Assembly (NCBI RefSeq): GCF_002211305.1
Contig: NZ_LOKW01000001.1
Span: 372,001 to 436,000 of the forward strand
Source of the DNA: Rhizobium sp. R634
GTDB lineage: Bacteria; Pseudomonadota; Alphaproteobacteria; Rhizobiales; Rhizobiaceae
DNA: 64,000 nt
Reading direction: 5' to 3'
The notes under the pieces were generated by a model. The model saw only the letters and a list, made by a program, of their open reading frames with translations, was not told where the DNA came from and made no database searches. Shown piece by piece: positions 1 through 10,499 of the stretch (positions within the stretch are counted from its first letter, which is position 1; each line of letters starts with the position of its first letter). A program made the position numbers and the translations under genes.

Positions 1-461
1 AGATCCCACAGGCGCGGCGCGGGATGAGCGGTGTCGAAGTCGATGATCCCGACAGCCTCGTGATCTATCGTGGCGACGTTATAGGGCGCAAAGTCCGCGT
101 GGCAGACGATCTCCCGCGGCTCCTGCGGCGGCAGCATCCATGTTTTGATCTCACCATCCGCTTCCAGAAAGCCTTCGGAGGCCGAGTGAAAATCGCGCAG
201 AAGCCTCGCTGCCGAGATCAGCATGCGATCCGATCCGACGAAGGGATCGCCGAGGTTTTCGCAGACGCGCCCGGCGACGTAGCCGACGACCTCCTGTCCT
301 TCGGCCGATATTGCGATGGGCTCCGGTGCGGCGCGGAAGCCTCTACCACGAAGATGCTGCAAAAAGCGATGCACCGTCGGCGTCCAAGCGCCCGATGGTC
401 TGATCACGCTGTTGCCGTCGCGCCAGATCTGCCCGGTTCGCCCGCCCTCCAACTGTTTCAC
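1..461 (-). CDS. APH-family phosphotransferase, C-terminus outside window
   Basis: Incomplete gene read leftwards off the window edge; about 153 codons are visible. The translation carries the kinase-like phosphotransferase signature HADFAPYNV (catalytic Asp in HxDxxxxN) followed about ten residues later by IIDFD, the metal-binding Asp. This is the layout of the aminoglycoside/choline/homoserine phosphotransferase superfamily, which moves the ATP gamma-phosphate to a small hydroxylated substrate. The GTG start at 461 is chosen because a GGGGAGG ribosome site lies seven bases upstream, and the nearby ATG runs into a stop after two codons. The substrate cannot be predicted; many rhizobial members are unspecific annotations rather than resistance genes. 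It may be cotranscribed with the hydrolase gene upstream, which ends 25 bases away on the same strand. Confidence 0.8.
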   Translation of the reverse strand, partial: MKQLEGGRTGQIWRDGNSVIRPSGAWTPTVHRFLQHLRGRGFRAAPEPIAISAEGQEVVGYVAGRVCENLGDPFVGSDRMLISAARLLRDFHSASEGFLEADGEIKTWMLPPQEPREIVCHADFAPYNVATIDHEAVGIIDFDTAHPAPRLWD

Positions 462-486
462 GTCATGCCTCCCCAGTGCGACAGCT

Positions 487-1386
487 CTATGCGGATTTCA
501 GCTTTTCGCCATGCGCCTCAACCGTGGCGCCCAGATTTGTCTCATGGCAGTTCCGGTAGAACGCCAATGTATCCGAAGGCATGTCTTCGGGAATGGCAAT
601 GAAGTCTTCGAGCCTGAACCCGCTTGCACTGCCGAGGTGCGGGTCCGTAAGCCGGCTCTCGCTCAAATGACCGACGCGATAGGCCAGAGCTTCGAAATAG
701 GCGAGGTTTTCAACGACCGTCGAAGGAGAGCACGTCCTGCCATGTGCAGGGATGACCAGCTTCGCATCAAGGTCGCGGATACGCTCCAGCGAGGAGCGGA
801 TCAGGCGAAGATCATCCGCACTTCTGCTCCAGACCTCAGGAACGGGATATTCGACGGCGTCGACGGCGAGGCAGACGCGCAGTTCCGGAATCCAGACGGA
901 GAGATGGTCGGGCGTGTGCCCCGGCGTATGAATGAGTTCGAGCGTCAGATCGCCGCCGTTCAGAACCATCGAGCCAAAGAAGGTGATGTCGGGGCCGATA
1001 AGCTCCACACCGCGAAACCGCGCTTCCTCGCCCGCCTTGTCCCGCAGGATCTGCCGTGTCGCGGGATCGCGCAGGCGGTCGAGGGCCGCGGCATGCGCAA
1101 TGATCGGAGCACGCCCTGCAATGGCGGCATTTCCCCAGAAATGATCCCAATCCATATGAGAGTTCACGACGATCAGCGGGCGATCCTCTGCCTTTCCCTC
1201 CAGCAGATCCAAGGCTGTCCGGCATAGCTCGGGCGTGCCGAGCGTATCGATCAGCACGTTGAACCTTTCGGTCCTGACAAACACGGCATCCACTTCGTCT
1301 CCCGCCCTGACGATCACGATCCGTTCGTCGAGTCCGGGATAGGAGCACAATTCTATCGATGGATTCACGTCCGGTGGCCTTTGCAT
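487..1386 (-). CDS. metallo-beta-lactamase-fold hydrolase
   Basis: A 299-residue protein with the metallo-beta-lactamase fold. The metal motif is NSHMDWDH near residue 95, followed by HTPGHTPDH near 155, an Asp in the CLAVDAVEYP segment near 178, and PAHG near 215. The usual second histidine of HxHxDH is Asp here (H-M-D-W-D-H), so metal binding may differ from the classical dinuclear zinc site. The family hydrolyses esters, thioesters, lactones or phosphodiesters, and nothing here fixes the substrate. There is no signal peptide, so it is probably cytoplasmic. The ATG at 1386 has no strong ribosome site. The phosphotransferase follows on the same strand after 25 bases. Confidence 0.85.
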   Translation of the reverse strand: MQRPPDVNPSIELCSYPGLDERIVIVRAGDEVDAVFVRTERFNVLIDTLGTPELCRTALDLLEGKAEDRPLIVVNSHMDWDHFWGNAAIAGRAPIIAHAAALDRLRDPATRQILRDKAGEEARFRGVELIGPDITFFGSMVLNGGDLTLELIHTPGHTPDHLSVWIPELRVCLAVDAVEYPVPEVWSRSADDLRLIRSSLERIRDLDAKLVIPAHGRTCSPSTVVENLAYFEALAYRVGHLSESRLTDPHLGSASGFRLEDFIAIPEDMPSDTLAFYRNCHETNLGATVEAHGEKLKSA

Positions 1387-1779
1387 AATTGCGAGAATTT
1401 CATCAATATCTCAAATTTCAGTCTGCTTCCTCTACGGACGGGCAGGTTTCCGCTCCGCCGGTACATGCACATCCCACCGCCTCATCGACGCTCCAGGAGG
1501 CGAGGCACGCGACGCAGACCGGCAGGGTCGTTATGAAGAATATCGGTCGAAGCATTGCCGGCTCTCCAGCGCTCGAAAATTCCGGATCGGAAGAGTCAGA
1601 GGATCTTTTATCGTATGGCGAGAATATCGCTACCGGCAAATCAGGCGGCATCAGTGCGGTTGAGCAGGCTCGCGCTAGATGCTGCCCGCGATGCCCATGC
1701 AGCCGTGAATTGACGGGTTGAGTGGAACAACCTCCGCCAAAGGAAGTTTGCCTGAAAAGCAAACTCGAGGCGGCGGCCG
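1387..1779. other. intergenic region between hydrolase and glgE
   Basis: About 390 bases between divergent genes. Short open frames exist on both strands but none has a convincing ribosome site or protein-like composition. The only feature supported is the stress-type promoter at 1724-1748 reading toward glgE. Confidence 0.5.
1724..1748 (+). promoter_or_regulatory. putative EcfG/RpoE2-type promoter of the glgE operon
   Basis: GGAAC at 1724-1728, 16 bases, then AGTT at 1745-1748, matching the GGAAC-N18/19-TT pattern described for the alphaproteobacterial general stress sigma factor. The glgE ATG at 1780 lies about 30 bases downstream. The -10 element has A rather than the preferred C before GTT. 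Trehalose genes are known general-stress targets in rhizobia, which supports the call. Confidence 0.55.
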
Positions 1780-4700
1780 ATGTTATTATCTGCGAAGCAG
1801 GGTGCGGTGAGCACCCCACCCAGGATCTATTATGTCAATCCGCTGCTTCTCCAGGGCATCGATGCATGGCGCGAGGTATTCGACCATGCCGCCGATACCG
1901 GTTTCGACCATGTGCTGACGGCGCCCCTGTTCGACCGGGGTAGGGAATGCAGCATCTTTTCCTCTCAAGACTTCGATCGCCTCGATCCTGAACTGCAGCT
2001 CGGAAGCCCAGTTGCGGATGGCGTGTCGCGCCTGGCGGAGGCTGCCGGCAAGAGCGGTGTCGGCTTGATGGTGGATTTGATGGTCAACGGGAAAGCGCGG
2101 GACCCACAAGCGGGCTATCGTCCCGTCGATCCCCGGCGTTCGCCGCTCGACCCGCCGGAGCCGACGACAGCGGTGGGGGCGGAACAGCAGTCGCAGCTGC
2201 TGGCGGAATGGGCCGAACGGCTGCAGCGTCTTTCCGAGGCCGGCCTCTCCGGATACCGTGTGCTCGGGATCGACCGGACGGCACCGGGTTTTTTTAAATC
2301 GCTGATCGCGGGTGTACGTGAAAAGGCGGAAGCGCAATTCTTCGCCTGGACGCCCGGCACCGATTTTGCGGTGAGAAGCGCGATCGCCGATGCAGGTTTC
2401 ACCGGATGTTTTTCATCAATGGCCTGGTGGGATCTCGACGAGAGATGGTTCGTCGAGGAGCATCGCGTTCAGGAGCCGCTCGGCTGGCAGGTCGCGTTCC
2501 CTGAGCCGCCATTTGCCAGGCGCATCGCGCATGGCACCGAGAGCCGCGAAATCCTCGAGCGCCGCGCCGTCAGGGCGCTGCACCTTGCCGCCTCGCTCGG
2601 CGGTGGCCTGATGGTTCCCATGGGCTTCGAATATGGCGCGGCGACACCGCTTGATCCGACCCATGGCGATGGCTCGAGCTTGCGCAAGCTTCGTCATGAT
2701 CTCACCTTCGATATCTCCTCCGAAATCCGCCTCGCCAATACAGAGATCGGCAAGGCCGGCCATGCGCGCGCGCCGTCGCTTCGCCTGATCCGCAACGCCA
2801 GCGGGCCGGTTTCGGCGCTTGTGCAATCCGAGGTGCGGGATCTTCGCAGCGCCTCCGATGTGCGCTTCATCCTGCTGAACAGAGACCTCAGGCGAAGCGC
2901 GCCGGCACCGGTAACGGCGCTTCGCGAAGCGGCCTCCGGTTTTCTTCCCATCGCCGATGGCGCGGCCCTGCGTCTGCGGGCAGGGGAGACCCGGGTGATC
3001 GAAGCCAAGGCGCCGGAGCCGATCATCTCAAGACCCGCCCTCGACATCGAGCAGGCGACGGCATCGGCGCGGCTTGCCATCGAAAACATCACGCCGCGGG
3101 TCGATGACGGGCGCTTTCCCGTCAAGCGCGTGGCCGGGGAAACCGTCACTGTCGAGGCGGATATATTTGCCGACGGTCACGATCCGCTCGCAGCCGTCCT
3201 GCTCTGGCGGCCGCATAATGCCATGGCGGAGTGGAACGAGACGCCGATGCAACTGGTCGAGAATGACCGCTGGCGTGCGGAATTCCTGCTGGAGCGCATA
3301 GGGCGCTACGAATTCGCCGTCGAGGCATGGAAAAACCCGTTCGCGATCTTCCGTTACGAACTGACCAAGAAGAACGATGCGAGGCTGGACCTGAAGCTGG
3401 AGCTTCAGGAGGGATTGAACCTCGTTCGCGCCGCCAAAGCCGAAGCGCCGGCGGCGCTCAGCGCCGGTCTGCAGGCTCTGATCGACAACCTCGAAAAAGC
3501 TTCCGATCCCGAGCGCACGGCGATCCTGCTCGATCCCGAAACATCGGAGCTGATGAACAGGGCTGACAGGCGGCCGTTTCGGCTTCGCTCGATGACAAGC
3601 GCCGTCGATGCCGAACGCAAGGAAGCGGCCTTCGCGAGCTGGTATCAGATCTTCCCGCGCTCGCAGAGCGGCGATCCGAACCGCCACGGCACTTTCGACG
3701 ACGTCATTCCGAGGCTGGCCGATATTCGCGGCATGGGCTTCGACGTGCTCTATTTCCCGCCCATTCATCCGATTGGCTCGACCAATCGCAAGGGGCGCAA
3801 CAACAGCCTGAAGGCCGCTCCCGGCGATCCCGGAAGCCCCTATGCCATCGGCTCTGAAGATGGCGGCCATGATGCCATCCATCCCGAACTCGGCGATTTC
3901 GAGGATTTCGGCCGGCTGGTCGAGGAGGCGGGCCGGCATGGGCTGGAGATCGCTCTCGACCTCGCCATCCAGGCCTCGCCCGACCACCCCTGGCTGAAAG
4001 AGCATCCCGGCTGGTTCGACTGGCGGCCCGACGGCACGATCAAATATGCCGAGAACCCGCCGAAGAAATATGAGGACATCGTCAATGTCGATTTCTACAC
4101 GAAGGACGCCGTGCCTTCCCTGTGGGTGGAACTGAGGGATATCGTCCAGCTCTGGGTTGATCAGGGCGTCAAGCTGTTTCGCGTCGACAATCCGCACACC
4201 AAGCCCTTCCCGTTCTGGGAATGGCTGATCGGCGATATCAGGGCGCGCCATCCCGACGTCGTCTTCCTCTCGGAAGCCTTCACCAAGCCGAAGGTCATGT
4301 ACCGGCTGGCAAAGATCGGTTTCTCCCAATCCTACACCTACTTCACCTGGCGCAACGCCAAGTGGGAGCTCGAGCAATATATGCGGGAGCTGACCGAAAC
4401 GGCGCCGAAGGAGTTCTTCCGTCCGCATTTCTTCGTCAACACCCACGACATCAATCCGGATTTTCTGCAGAACGCGCCGCGCCCGGCCTTCCTCATCCGC
4501 GCAGCGCTCGCCGCCACGCTTTCGGGCCTGTGGGGCGTCTATAACGGTTTCGAACTGTGCGAAGGACGTCCCGACGCCAAGCGCAAGGAATATGCCGACA
4601 GCGAGAAATACGAGATCCGCGCCTGGGATTACGACCGGCCGGGCAACATCATCGCCGAAATCCGGATGCTGAACCGCATCCGCAACGAAAACACCGCGCT

Positions 4701-5004
4701 GCATTCCCATCTCGGGCTGACGCTGCTCCCCGCCTGGAATGACAACATCCTGTTCTTCGAGAAGACGAGCAAAGCCCGCGACAATGTCCTGCTGATCGCG
4801 ATCAACCTCGACCCCCATAATTTTCAGCAAAGCGACGTCGAGCTGCCGCTCTGGAAATGGTCGCTCGGGGATGGCGGCGCACTCGATGCGGAGGATCTGG
4901 TCGGCGGGCATCGTTTCAAATGGACTGGCAAAAGGCAGATCGTCGCGCTCAATCCGCAGGTTCTGCCCTTTGCGATCTGGCGCGTTCGCGCAGCGGAGGC
5001 ATGA
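1780..5004 (+). CDS. glgE: alpha-1,4-glucan:maltose-1-phosphate maltosyltransferase with extra N-terminal domain
   Basis: GlgE moves maltosyl units from maltose-1-phosphate to the non-reducing end of alpha-1,4-glucans. The C-terminal 660 or so residues hold the family: an N-terminal beta domain (about 435-600), then a GH13 barrel starting at YQIFPRSQSGDPNRHGTF. Catalytic residues are Asp803 (FRVDNPHTKP), Glu832 (FLSEAFTKP) and Asp890 (NTHDIN). At 1,074 residues it is far longer than the usual 660-700. Residues 10-400 look like a second, degenerate GH13 barrel, with GYRVLGID at 158-165 where an active enzyme would have Asp at 162, and FFAWTPG in place of the acid Glu. The ATG at 1780 has GAGG nine bases upstream; an in-frame GTG at 1807 is the alternative. 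It abuts treS with no gap (TGA then ATG). Confidence 0.92.
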   Translation: MLLSAKQGAVSTPPRIYYVNPLLLQGIDAWREVFDHAADTGFDHVLTAPLFDRGRECSIFSSQDFDRLDPELQLGSPVADGVSRLAEAAGKSGVGLMVDLMVNGKARDPQAGYRPVDPRRSPLDPPEPTTAVGAEQQSQLLAEWAERLQRLSEAGLSGYRVLGIDRTAPGFFKSLIAGVREKAEAQFFAWTPGTDFAVRSAIADAGFTGCFSSMAWWDLDERWFVEEHRVQEPLGWQVAFPEPPFARRIAHGTESREILERRAVRALHLAASLGGGLMVPMGFEYGAATPLDPTHGDGSSLRKLRHDLTFDISSEIRLANTEIGKAGHARAPSLRLIRNASGPVSALVQSEVRDLRSASDVRFILLNRDLRRSAPAPVTALREAASGFLPIADGAALRLRAGETRVIEAKAPEPIISRPALDIEQATASARLAIENITPRVDDGRFPVKRVAGETVTVEADIFADGHDPLAAVLLWRPHNAMAEWNETPMQLVENDRWRAEFLLERIGRYEFAVEAWKNPFAIFRYELTKKNDARLDLKLELQEGLNLVRAAKAEAPAALSAGLQALIDNLEKASDPERTAILLDPETSELMNRADRRPFRLRSMTSAVDAERKEAAFASWYQIFPRSQSGDPNRHGTFDDVIPRLADIRGMGFDVLYFPPIHPIGSTNRKGRNNSLKAAPGDPGSPYAIGSEDGGHDAIHPELGDFEDFGRLVEEAGRHGLEIALDLAIQASPDHPWLKEHPGWFDWRPDGTIKYAENPPKKYEDIVNVDFYTKDAVPSLWVELRDIVQLWVDQGVKLFRVDNPHTKPFPFWEWLIGDIRARHPDVVFLSEAFTKPKVMYRLAKIGFSQSYTYFTWRNAKWELEQYMRELTETAPKEFFRPHFFVNTHDINPDFLQNAPRPAFLIRAALAATLSGLWGVYNGFELCEGRPDAKRKEYADSEKYEIRAWDYDRPGNIIAEIRMLNRIRNENTALHSHLGLTLLPAWNDNILFFEKTSKARDNVLLIAINLDPHNFQQSDVELPLWKWSLGDGGALDAEDLVGGHRFKWTGKRQIVALNPQVLPFAIWRVRAAEA

Positions 5005-8000
5005 ATGGACACGATGAACCCCGGTAACACCGAGCCGCTGCTCTGGTACAAGGATGCGATCATCTACCAGCTGCATATCAAGTCGTTCTACGACGCCAAT
5101 GGCGATGGGGTCGGGGATTTCGCCGGGCTGCACCAGAAGCTCGATCACATCGCGGCCCTCGGCGTCAACGCCATCTGGCTGCTGCCGTTCTTTCCCTCGC
5201 CGCGCCGCGACGATGGCTACGACATTGCCGATTACGGCAGTGTCAGCTCTGATTATGGGACGGTGGAGGATTTCCGCGCCTTCGTCGAGGCCGCTCACCA
5301 GCGCAATATCCGCGTCATCATCGAGCTCGTCATCAATCATACTTCCGACCAGCATCCCTGGTTCCAGCGCGCTCGCCAGGCGCCGGCCGGATCGCCCGAG
5401 CGGGATTTCTATGTCTGGTCGGATACCGATCAGAAATTTCCGGAAACGCGCATCATCTTCCTCGACACGGAGAAATCGAACTGGACATGGGATGCGGTGG
5501 CCGGCGCCTATTACTGGCACCGCTTCTATTCCCACCAGCCGGACCTCAACTTCGACAGCCCGCTCGTCATGGAGGAACTGCTGAAGGTGATGCGCTTTTG
5601 GCTGGAAACCGGCATTGACGGTTTCCGTCTCGACGCAATCCCCTATCTCGTCGAGCGTGAGGGAACGATCAACGAAAACCTTTCCGAGACGCATGCGATC
5701 CTGAAGCGTATCCGCGCCGCCCTCGACGCCACCCATCCCGGCGTCATGCTGCTGGCCGAGGCCAATCAATGGCCGGAGGACACGCGCGAGTATTTCGGCG
5801 ACGGCGACGAATGCCATATGGCGTTCCACTTCCCGCTGATGCCGCGCATGTACATGGCGATAGCCAAGGAGGACCGGTTCCCGATCACCGACATCCTGCG
5901 CCAGACGCCCGAAATTCCGGAGAACTGCCAGTGGGCGATCTTCCTGCGCAACCACGACGAGCTGACGCTCGAAATGGTCACCGACGCCGAGCGCGACTAT
6001 CTATGGGAGACCTATGCTTCCGACAAACGTGCCCGCATCAATCTCGGCATCCGGCGGCGGCTGGCGCCGCTGATGGAGCGCGACCGCCGGCGCATCGAGC
6101 TGATGAACGCCCTGCTTCTGTCGATGCCGGGAACGCCTGTGATCTATTATGGCGACGAGATCGGCATGGGCGACAACATCTATCTCGGCGACCGCGACGG
6201 GGTGCGCACACCGATGCAATGGTCGCCCGACCGAAACGGCGGCTTCTCCCGCACGGATCCGGCGCGCCTCGTCCTGCCGCTGATCGCCGATCCGCTCTAT
6301 GGTTTCGAGGCGGTCAATGTCGAAGCGCAGAGCACTGACGCGCATTCGCTGCTCAACTGGACGCGCAAGATGCTGGCGCTGCGCGGCCGGCACCCGGCCT
6401 TTGGGCGCGGCTCTCTGCGTTTCCTCTCGCCCGAGAACCGCAAGATCCTCGCCTATCTCAGGGAATATGAAGGCGAGACGCTGATGTGCGTCGCCAACCT
6501 CTCGCGGCTGCCCCAGGCGGTCGAGCTCGACCTCTCGGCCTTCGAGGGCCGGGTGCCGATCGAGCTGACCGGCATGTCGCCTTTTCCGCCGATCGGGCAG
6601 TTGACCTATCTCCTGACAATGCCGCCTTACGGTTTCTTCTGGTTCCAGCTGGAGGCAGATGCCGATCCGCCGGCATGGCGCACGGCGCCGCCCGAACAGT
6701 TGCCCGACCTCATGACGATGGTCATTCGCCGCGGCCTGCTCGATCTTGTCGATGAGCCCGCGCATGCGCGCGTGCTGAGCAACGAAATCCTGCCCGCCTA
6801 TCTCGCCAGACGGCGGTGGTTCGGGGCGAAGGACCAGCCGCTGCAGGCGGCGCGGCTGATCTCGGCAACGCCGATCCCCTTTGTCGACGGTGTCGTTCTC
6901 GGCGAATTGGAGGTGGTGCTGCCTGATCATACCGAATCCTATCAGTTGCCGTTGACGGTTGCCTGGGACGATGCCCAGCCCTCGGCGCTCACGCAGCAGC
7001 TTGCGCTCGGGCGGGTTCGTCAGGGCAGGCGGGTCGGTTTCCTGACGGATGGATTTGCCGTGGAGCCGATGGCGCGCGGCATCCTGCGCGGGCTGGCCGA
7101 CCGCTCGCGCATCACGGGGCGCACCGGCACGCTGGAATTTCTCGGCACCGAAAGGCTCGACCGGCTTGATGTCACCGACCATATGCCGGTCCACTGGCTC
7201 TCGGCGGAGCAATCCAACAGTTCGTTGATCGTCGGCGATGTCGCCATGATCAAGCTGATCCGGCACATCTTTCCCGGCATCCACCCGGAGGTGGAGATGA
7301 CGCGGTTCTTGACTCGTGCCGGCTATGACCATACCGCGCCGCTGCTCGGCGAAGTCGCACATACCGATTCCAGCGGTCGCCGCTCGACCCTGATCATCGT
7401 CCAGGGCGCGATCCGCAACCAGGGCGACGCCTGGAACTGGATGCTGAACAATCTGCGCCGCGCAGCCGATGAACTGGTGCTGGCCGACCCGGCGGTCGAG
7501 CCCGGCGACGATGTCTTCCGATCGCTGATCAGCTTCGTCGCGATGGTCGGCATGCGATTGGGCGAATTGCATGTGGTGCTTGCCGGAGAGAACGCCGACG
7601 CGGCTTTCAGCCCTGTTGTTGCCGGCGACGACGAGGTGGAGGCGATCAAGAAGGCCGTGGCGGGCGAGGTCGCCTTTGCCATGTCGAAGCTTGCCGAACG
7701 CGAGGAAAATGCCGATCCCGCCGTCGATCTGCTCGCCGCCCCGCTTGTCGAGCGCCGCTCCGAACTCGTCGAGCTTGGCGCGAGCCTAGCCGAGAGCGCC
7801 CGCGGCACGCTGATGACGCGCACGCATGGCGATTTCCATCTCGGCCAGATCCTGGTCAGCGAGGGCGATGCCGTCATCATCGACTTCGAAGGCGAGCCCG
7901 CGAAAAACCTCGCCGAACGCCGGGCCAAGACGGTTCCACTTCGCGATGTCGCCGGGCTGCTTCGCTCGCTCAGTTATCTCGTCGCCACCGCCCAGCTCGA

Positions 8001-8286
8001 TAATGACGCGGTGACGGAACATGAGAACGAGGTGCGCCGCGATGCCATCGCCCGGTTCGGGCGCAATGCCGAGGCGGCCTTCCTCGATGCCTATTGGCAG
8101 GCCGTCTCCGCCTCCAAGGCGCTTGTCATGCCGGCCGAACAACGCAGGCGGGTGCTCGATGCCTTTCTTCTGGAAAAGGCCGCCTATGAAGTCGCCTATG
8201 AAGCCCGCAACAGGCCCAAGTGGCTGCCGATCCCGCTCGCCGGCCTTACCGAAATCGTATCGCGCTTAGCGGGGGTCAATGCATGA
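5005..8286 (+). CDS. treS: trehalose synthase / maltokinase fusion
   Basis: A two-enzyme fusion of 1,093 residues. Residues 1 to about 550 are trehalose synthase (GH13), interconverting trehalose and maltose: Asp210 in GFRLDAIPY, Glu252 in [19 protein letters not shown], Asp318 in [11 protein letters not shown]. Residues from about 580 to the end are a maltokinase with a kinase-like fold: THGDFHLGQ at 940-948 and IIDFEGEP at 958-965 (Asp943 catalytic, Asp960 metal). The kinase half phosphorylates maltose with ATP to maltose-1-phosphate, the GlgE substrate. Fusion of the two is common outside Mycobacterium. It starts immediately after the glgE stop and its end overlaps the glgB start as ATGA, so the three genes are almost certainly one transcript. 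Confidence 0.95.
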   Translation: MDTMNPGNTEPLLWYKDAIIYQLHIKSFYDANGDGVGDFAGLHQKLDHIAALGVNAIWLLPFFPSPRRDDGYDIADYGSVSSDYGTVEDFRAFVEAAHQRNIRVIIELVINHTSDQHPWFQRARQAPAGSPERDFYVWSDTDQKFPETRIIFLDTEKSNWTWDAVAGAYYWHRFYSHQPDLNFDSPLVMEELLKVMRFWLETGIDGFRLDAIPYLVEREGTINENLSETHAILKRIRAALDATHPGVMLLAEANQWPEDTREYFGDGDECHMAFHFPLMPRMYMAIAKEDRFPITDILRQTPEIPENCQWAIFLRNHDELTLEMVTDAERDYLWETYASDKRARINLGIRRRLAPLMERDRRRIELMNALLLSMPGTPVIYYGDEIGMGDNIYLGDRDGVRTPMQWSPDRNGGFSRTDPARLVLPLIADPLYGFEAVNVEAQSTDAHSLLNWTRKMLALRGRHPAFGRGSLRFLSPENRKILAYLREYEGETLMCVANLSRLPQAVELDLSAFEGRVPIELTGMSPFPPIGQLTYLLTMPPYGFFWFQLEADADPPAWRTAPPEQLPDLMTMVIRRGLLDLVDEPAHARVLSNEILPAYLARRRWFGAKDQPLQAARLISATPIPFVDGVVLGELEVVLPDHTESYQLPLTVAWDDAQPSALTQQLALGRVRQGRRVGFLTDGFAVEPMARGILRGLADRSRITGRTGTLEFLGTERLDRLDVTDHMPVHWLSAEQSNSSLIVGDVAMIKLIRHIFPGIHPEVEMTRFLTRAGYDHTAPLLGEVAHTDSSGRRSTLIIVQGAIRNQGDAWNWMLNNLRRAADELVLADPAVEPGDDVFRSLISFVAMVGMRLGELHVVLAGENADAAFSPVVAGDDEVEAIKKAVAGEVAFAMSKLAEREENADPAVDLLAAPLVERRSELVELGASLAESARGTLMTRTHGDFHLGQILVSEGDAVIIDFEGEPAKNLAERRAKTVPLRDVAGLLRSLSYLVATAQLDNDAVTEHENEVRRDAIARFGRNAEAAFLDAYWQAVSASKALVMPAEQRRRVLDAFLLEKAAYEVAYEARNRPKWLPIPLAGLTEIVSRLAGVNA

Positions 8287-10493
8287 ATGTTGAACGCTCG
8301 GAACTTCTCGCCGGCATCGGCCACGATGCGCTCTGGGCCTTGATCGAAGGGCGCCATGGCGATCCCTTCTCGATCCTCGGTCCGCACGAGAGCGGCGGCA
8401 TGACGGTCGTGCGCGCCTATCTGCCCGGAGCAGAGGCGGTCGATCTCATCGAAGCATCGAGCGGCAGGGTGGTGACGCCTTTCAGTATCGCTCACCCCTC
8501 CGGCCTGTTTGCGGCGGCGACGGCTTCGAGGATGGGATACAGGCTGCGGATCCAATGGCCGGATGGCGAACAACTCACCGAAGATCCCTATAGCTTCGGT
8601 CTTCTGCTCGGAGAACTCGATCTTCATCTGATATCCGAGGGCACCCACTACAGCCTGAGCCGAACGCTCGGCGCGGTGGCGATGTCGATCGACGGCGTGG
8701 CGGGCGTTCGTTTCGCCGTCTGGGCGCCGAATGCGCGCCGCGTTTCGGTCGTCGGCGATTTCAACGCCTGGGACGGGCGGCGAAACCCGTTGCGGCTGAG
8801 GCAATCGGCCGGCGTCTGGGAGCTGTTCATTCCCCGACTGGCGCCCGGCGAAAGATACAAGTTCGAGATCGTCGACGCGCACGGGACCTGCCTGCCGCAG
8901 AAGGCCGATCCGGTGGCGCGCGCCAGCGAGGCCGCCCCGTCGACCGCCTCGATCGTCGCGTCTTCGACGCCGTTTCGATGGACCGACGATACCTGGATGA
9001 GAGGCCGGTCCCGGCAGGAAAGGCTGGAGGGCGCGATCTCAGTCTACGAGGTGCATGCCGGCTCCTGGCTGCGCGATCAGAAGGACGGTAACCGGTCGCT
9101 CGATTGGGTGGAGCTCAGCCAGCGGCTCGTTCCCTATGCGCGCGAGATGGGCTTCACCCATATCGAGCTGCTGCCGGTCATGGAGCATCCATTCGGCGGC
9201 TCCTGGGGCTACCAGCCGCTCGGCCTGTTCGCCCCGACCGGGCGCTACGGAACGCCAGAGGATTTCGCCTATTTCGTCGACCGCTGCCACGGCGCCGGCA
9301 TCGGCGTCATTCTCGATTGGGTGCCGGCGCATTTCCCGACCGACGTCTGGGGTCTTGCCCGCTTCGACGGCAGCGCGCTCTACGAACACGAGGATCCGCG
9401 CGAAGGCTTTCACCGCGACTGGAACACGCTGATCTACAATCTCGGCCGCAACGAGGTGAAGGGCTTCCTGATCGCCAGCGCGCTCGAATGGCTCGAGCGC
9501 TACCATGTCGACGGCTTGCGCGTCGATGCCGTCGCCTCAATGCTCTACCGCGACTACAGCCGCAACGAGGGCGAATGGATTCCCAATCGGTATGGCGGGC
9601 GCGAGAACCTGGAGGCGGTGGAGTTCTTCAAGCACCTCAACAGTATCGTTCACGAGCGTTGCCCGCACGCCATGACCATCGCCGAGGAATCGACGGCCTG
9701 GCCGGGTGTGACCAAGCCGCCCGAGGAGGGCGGGCTCGGCTTCGATATCAAATGGAACATGGGCTGGATGCATGACAGCCTGAGCTACATCGAGAAAGAT
9801 CCCGTCTATCGCAGCTATCACCACGGCACGATGACCTTCGGCATGATCTATGCCTATTCCGAACGTTTCATGCTGCCGATTTCCCACGATGAGGTGGTCT
9901 ATGGCAAAGGCTCGCTGCTGACGAAAATGCCGGGCGACGAGTGGCAGAAATTCGCCAATCTGCGCAGCTATCTCGCCTTCATGTGGGGCCATCCCGGCAA
10001 GAAGCTGCTGTTCATGGGAAGCGAGATCGCCCAGCCTGGCGAATGGAACCATGATGCTTCGGTGAGCTGGGACGTGCTGGATCGGCCGGCGCATATCGGC
10101 ATCCAGCGCCTGGTGAAGGATCTGAACAGCCTTTATGGCGAGGAGCCGGCGCTGCAGTTCGGCGATTTTCATCCCGAGGGCTTCGAATGGGCGGCTGCCG
10201 ACGACAGCGTCAATTCCGTTCTCGGCATGCTGCGTTATGCCCCAGACCGTTCGTCCTCGGTCCTCATCGTCTCGAATTTCACGCCGGTGCCGCGCTACGG
10301 CTACAGGATCGGCGTGCCTGATGATGGTGTGTGGATCGAGCGGATAACGACGGACGCGCGCGAATATGGCGGCTCCGGGCTCGTCAACGGTGCAGTGTCG
10401 AGCGAACCCATCCCCGCCCACGGCCGGCCCGTCTCCCTCTCGCTGACGCTGCCGCCCCTGGCGACGGTCGTTCTCAAGGGACCATCGCCCTAA
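8283..10493 (+). CDS. glgB: 1,4-alpha-glucan branching enzyme
   Basis: GlgB cuts alpha-1,4-glucan chains and rejoins them through alpha-1,6 branches, completing the GlgE pathway. The 736 residues match the usual 730. An N-terminal CBM48-like region (about 110-215, with [20 protein letters not shown]) precedes the GH13 barrel. Catalytic residues are Asp415 ([11 protein letters not shown]), Glu468 ([11 protein letters not shown]) and Asp536 ([13 protein letters not shown]), spaced as in the E. coli enzyme. The ATG at 8283 is preferred over a longer frame because it overlaps the treS stop (ATGA), the usual coupling in this operon. It ends seven bases short of the convergent ThDP-enzyme gene, leaving no room for an ordinary terminator. 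Confidence 0.95.
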   Translation: MNVERSELLAGIGHDALWALIEGRHGDPFSILGPHESGGMTVVRAYLPGAEAVDLIEASSGRVVTPFSIAHPSGLFAAATASRMGYRLRIQWPDGEQLTEDPYSFGLLLGELDLHLISEGTHYSLSRTLGAVAMSIDGVAGVRFAVWAPNARRVSVVGDFNAWDGRRNPLRLRQSAGVWELFIPRLAPGERYKFEIVDAHGTCLPQKADPVARASEAAPSTASIVASSTPFRWTDDTWMRGRSRQERLEGAISVYEVHAGSWLRDQKDGNRSLDWVELSQRLVPYAREMGFTHIELLPVMEHPFGGSWGYQPLGLFAPTGRYGTPEDFAYFVDRCHGAGIGVILDWVPAHFPTDVWGLARFDGSALYEHEDPREGFHRDWNTLIYNLGRNEVKGFLIASALEWLERYHVDGLRVDAVASMLYRDYSRNEGEWIPNRYGGRENLEAVEFFKHLNSIVHERCPHAMTIAEESTAWPGVTKPPEEGGLGFDIKWNMGWMHDSLSYIEKDPVYRSYHHGTMTFGMIYAYSERFMLPISHDEVVYGKGSLLTKMPGDEWQKFANLRSYLAFMWGHPGKKLLFMGSEIAQPGEWNHDASVSWDVLDRPAHIGIQRLVKDLNSLYGEEPALQFGDFHPEGFEWAAADDSVNSVLGMLRYAPDRSSSVLIVSNFTPVPRYGYRIGVPDDGVWIERITTDAREYGGSGLVNGAVSSEPIPAHGRPVSLSLTLPPLATVVLKGPSP

Positions 10494-10499
10494 CAGGCT

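Noticed and set aside
3028..5955. A 975-codon minus-strand frame under glgE and treS
   Set aside because: It crosses two clear enzyme genes and the joint between them and shows no family features.
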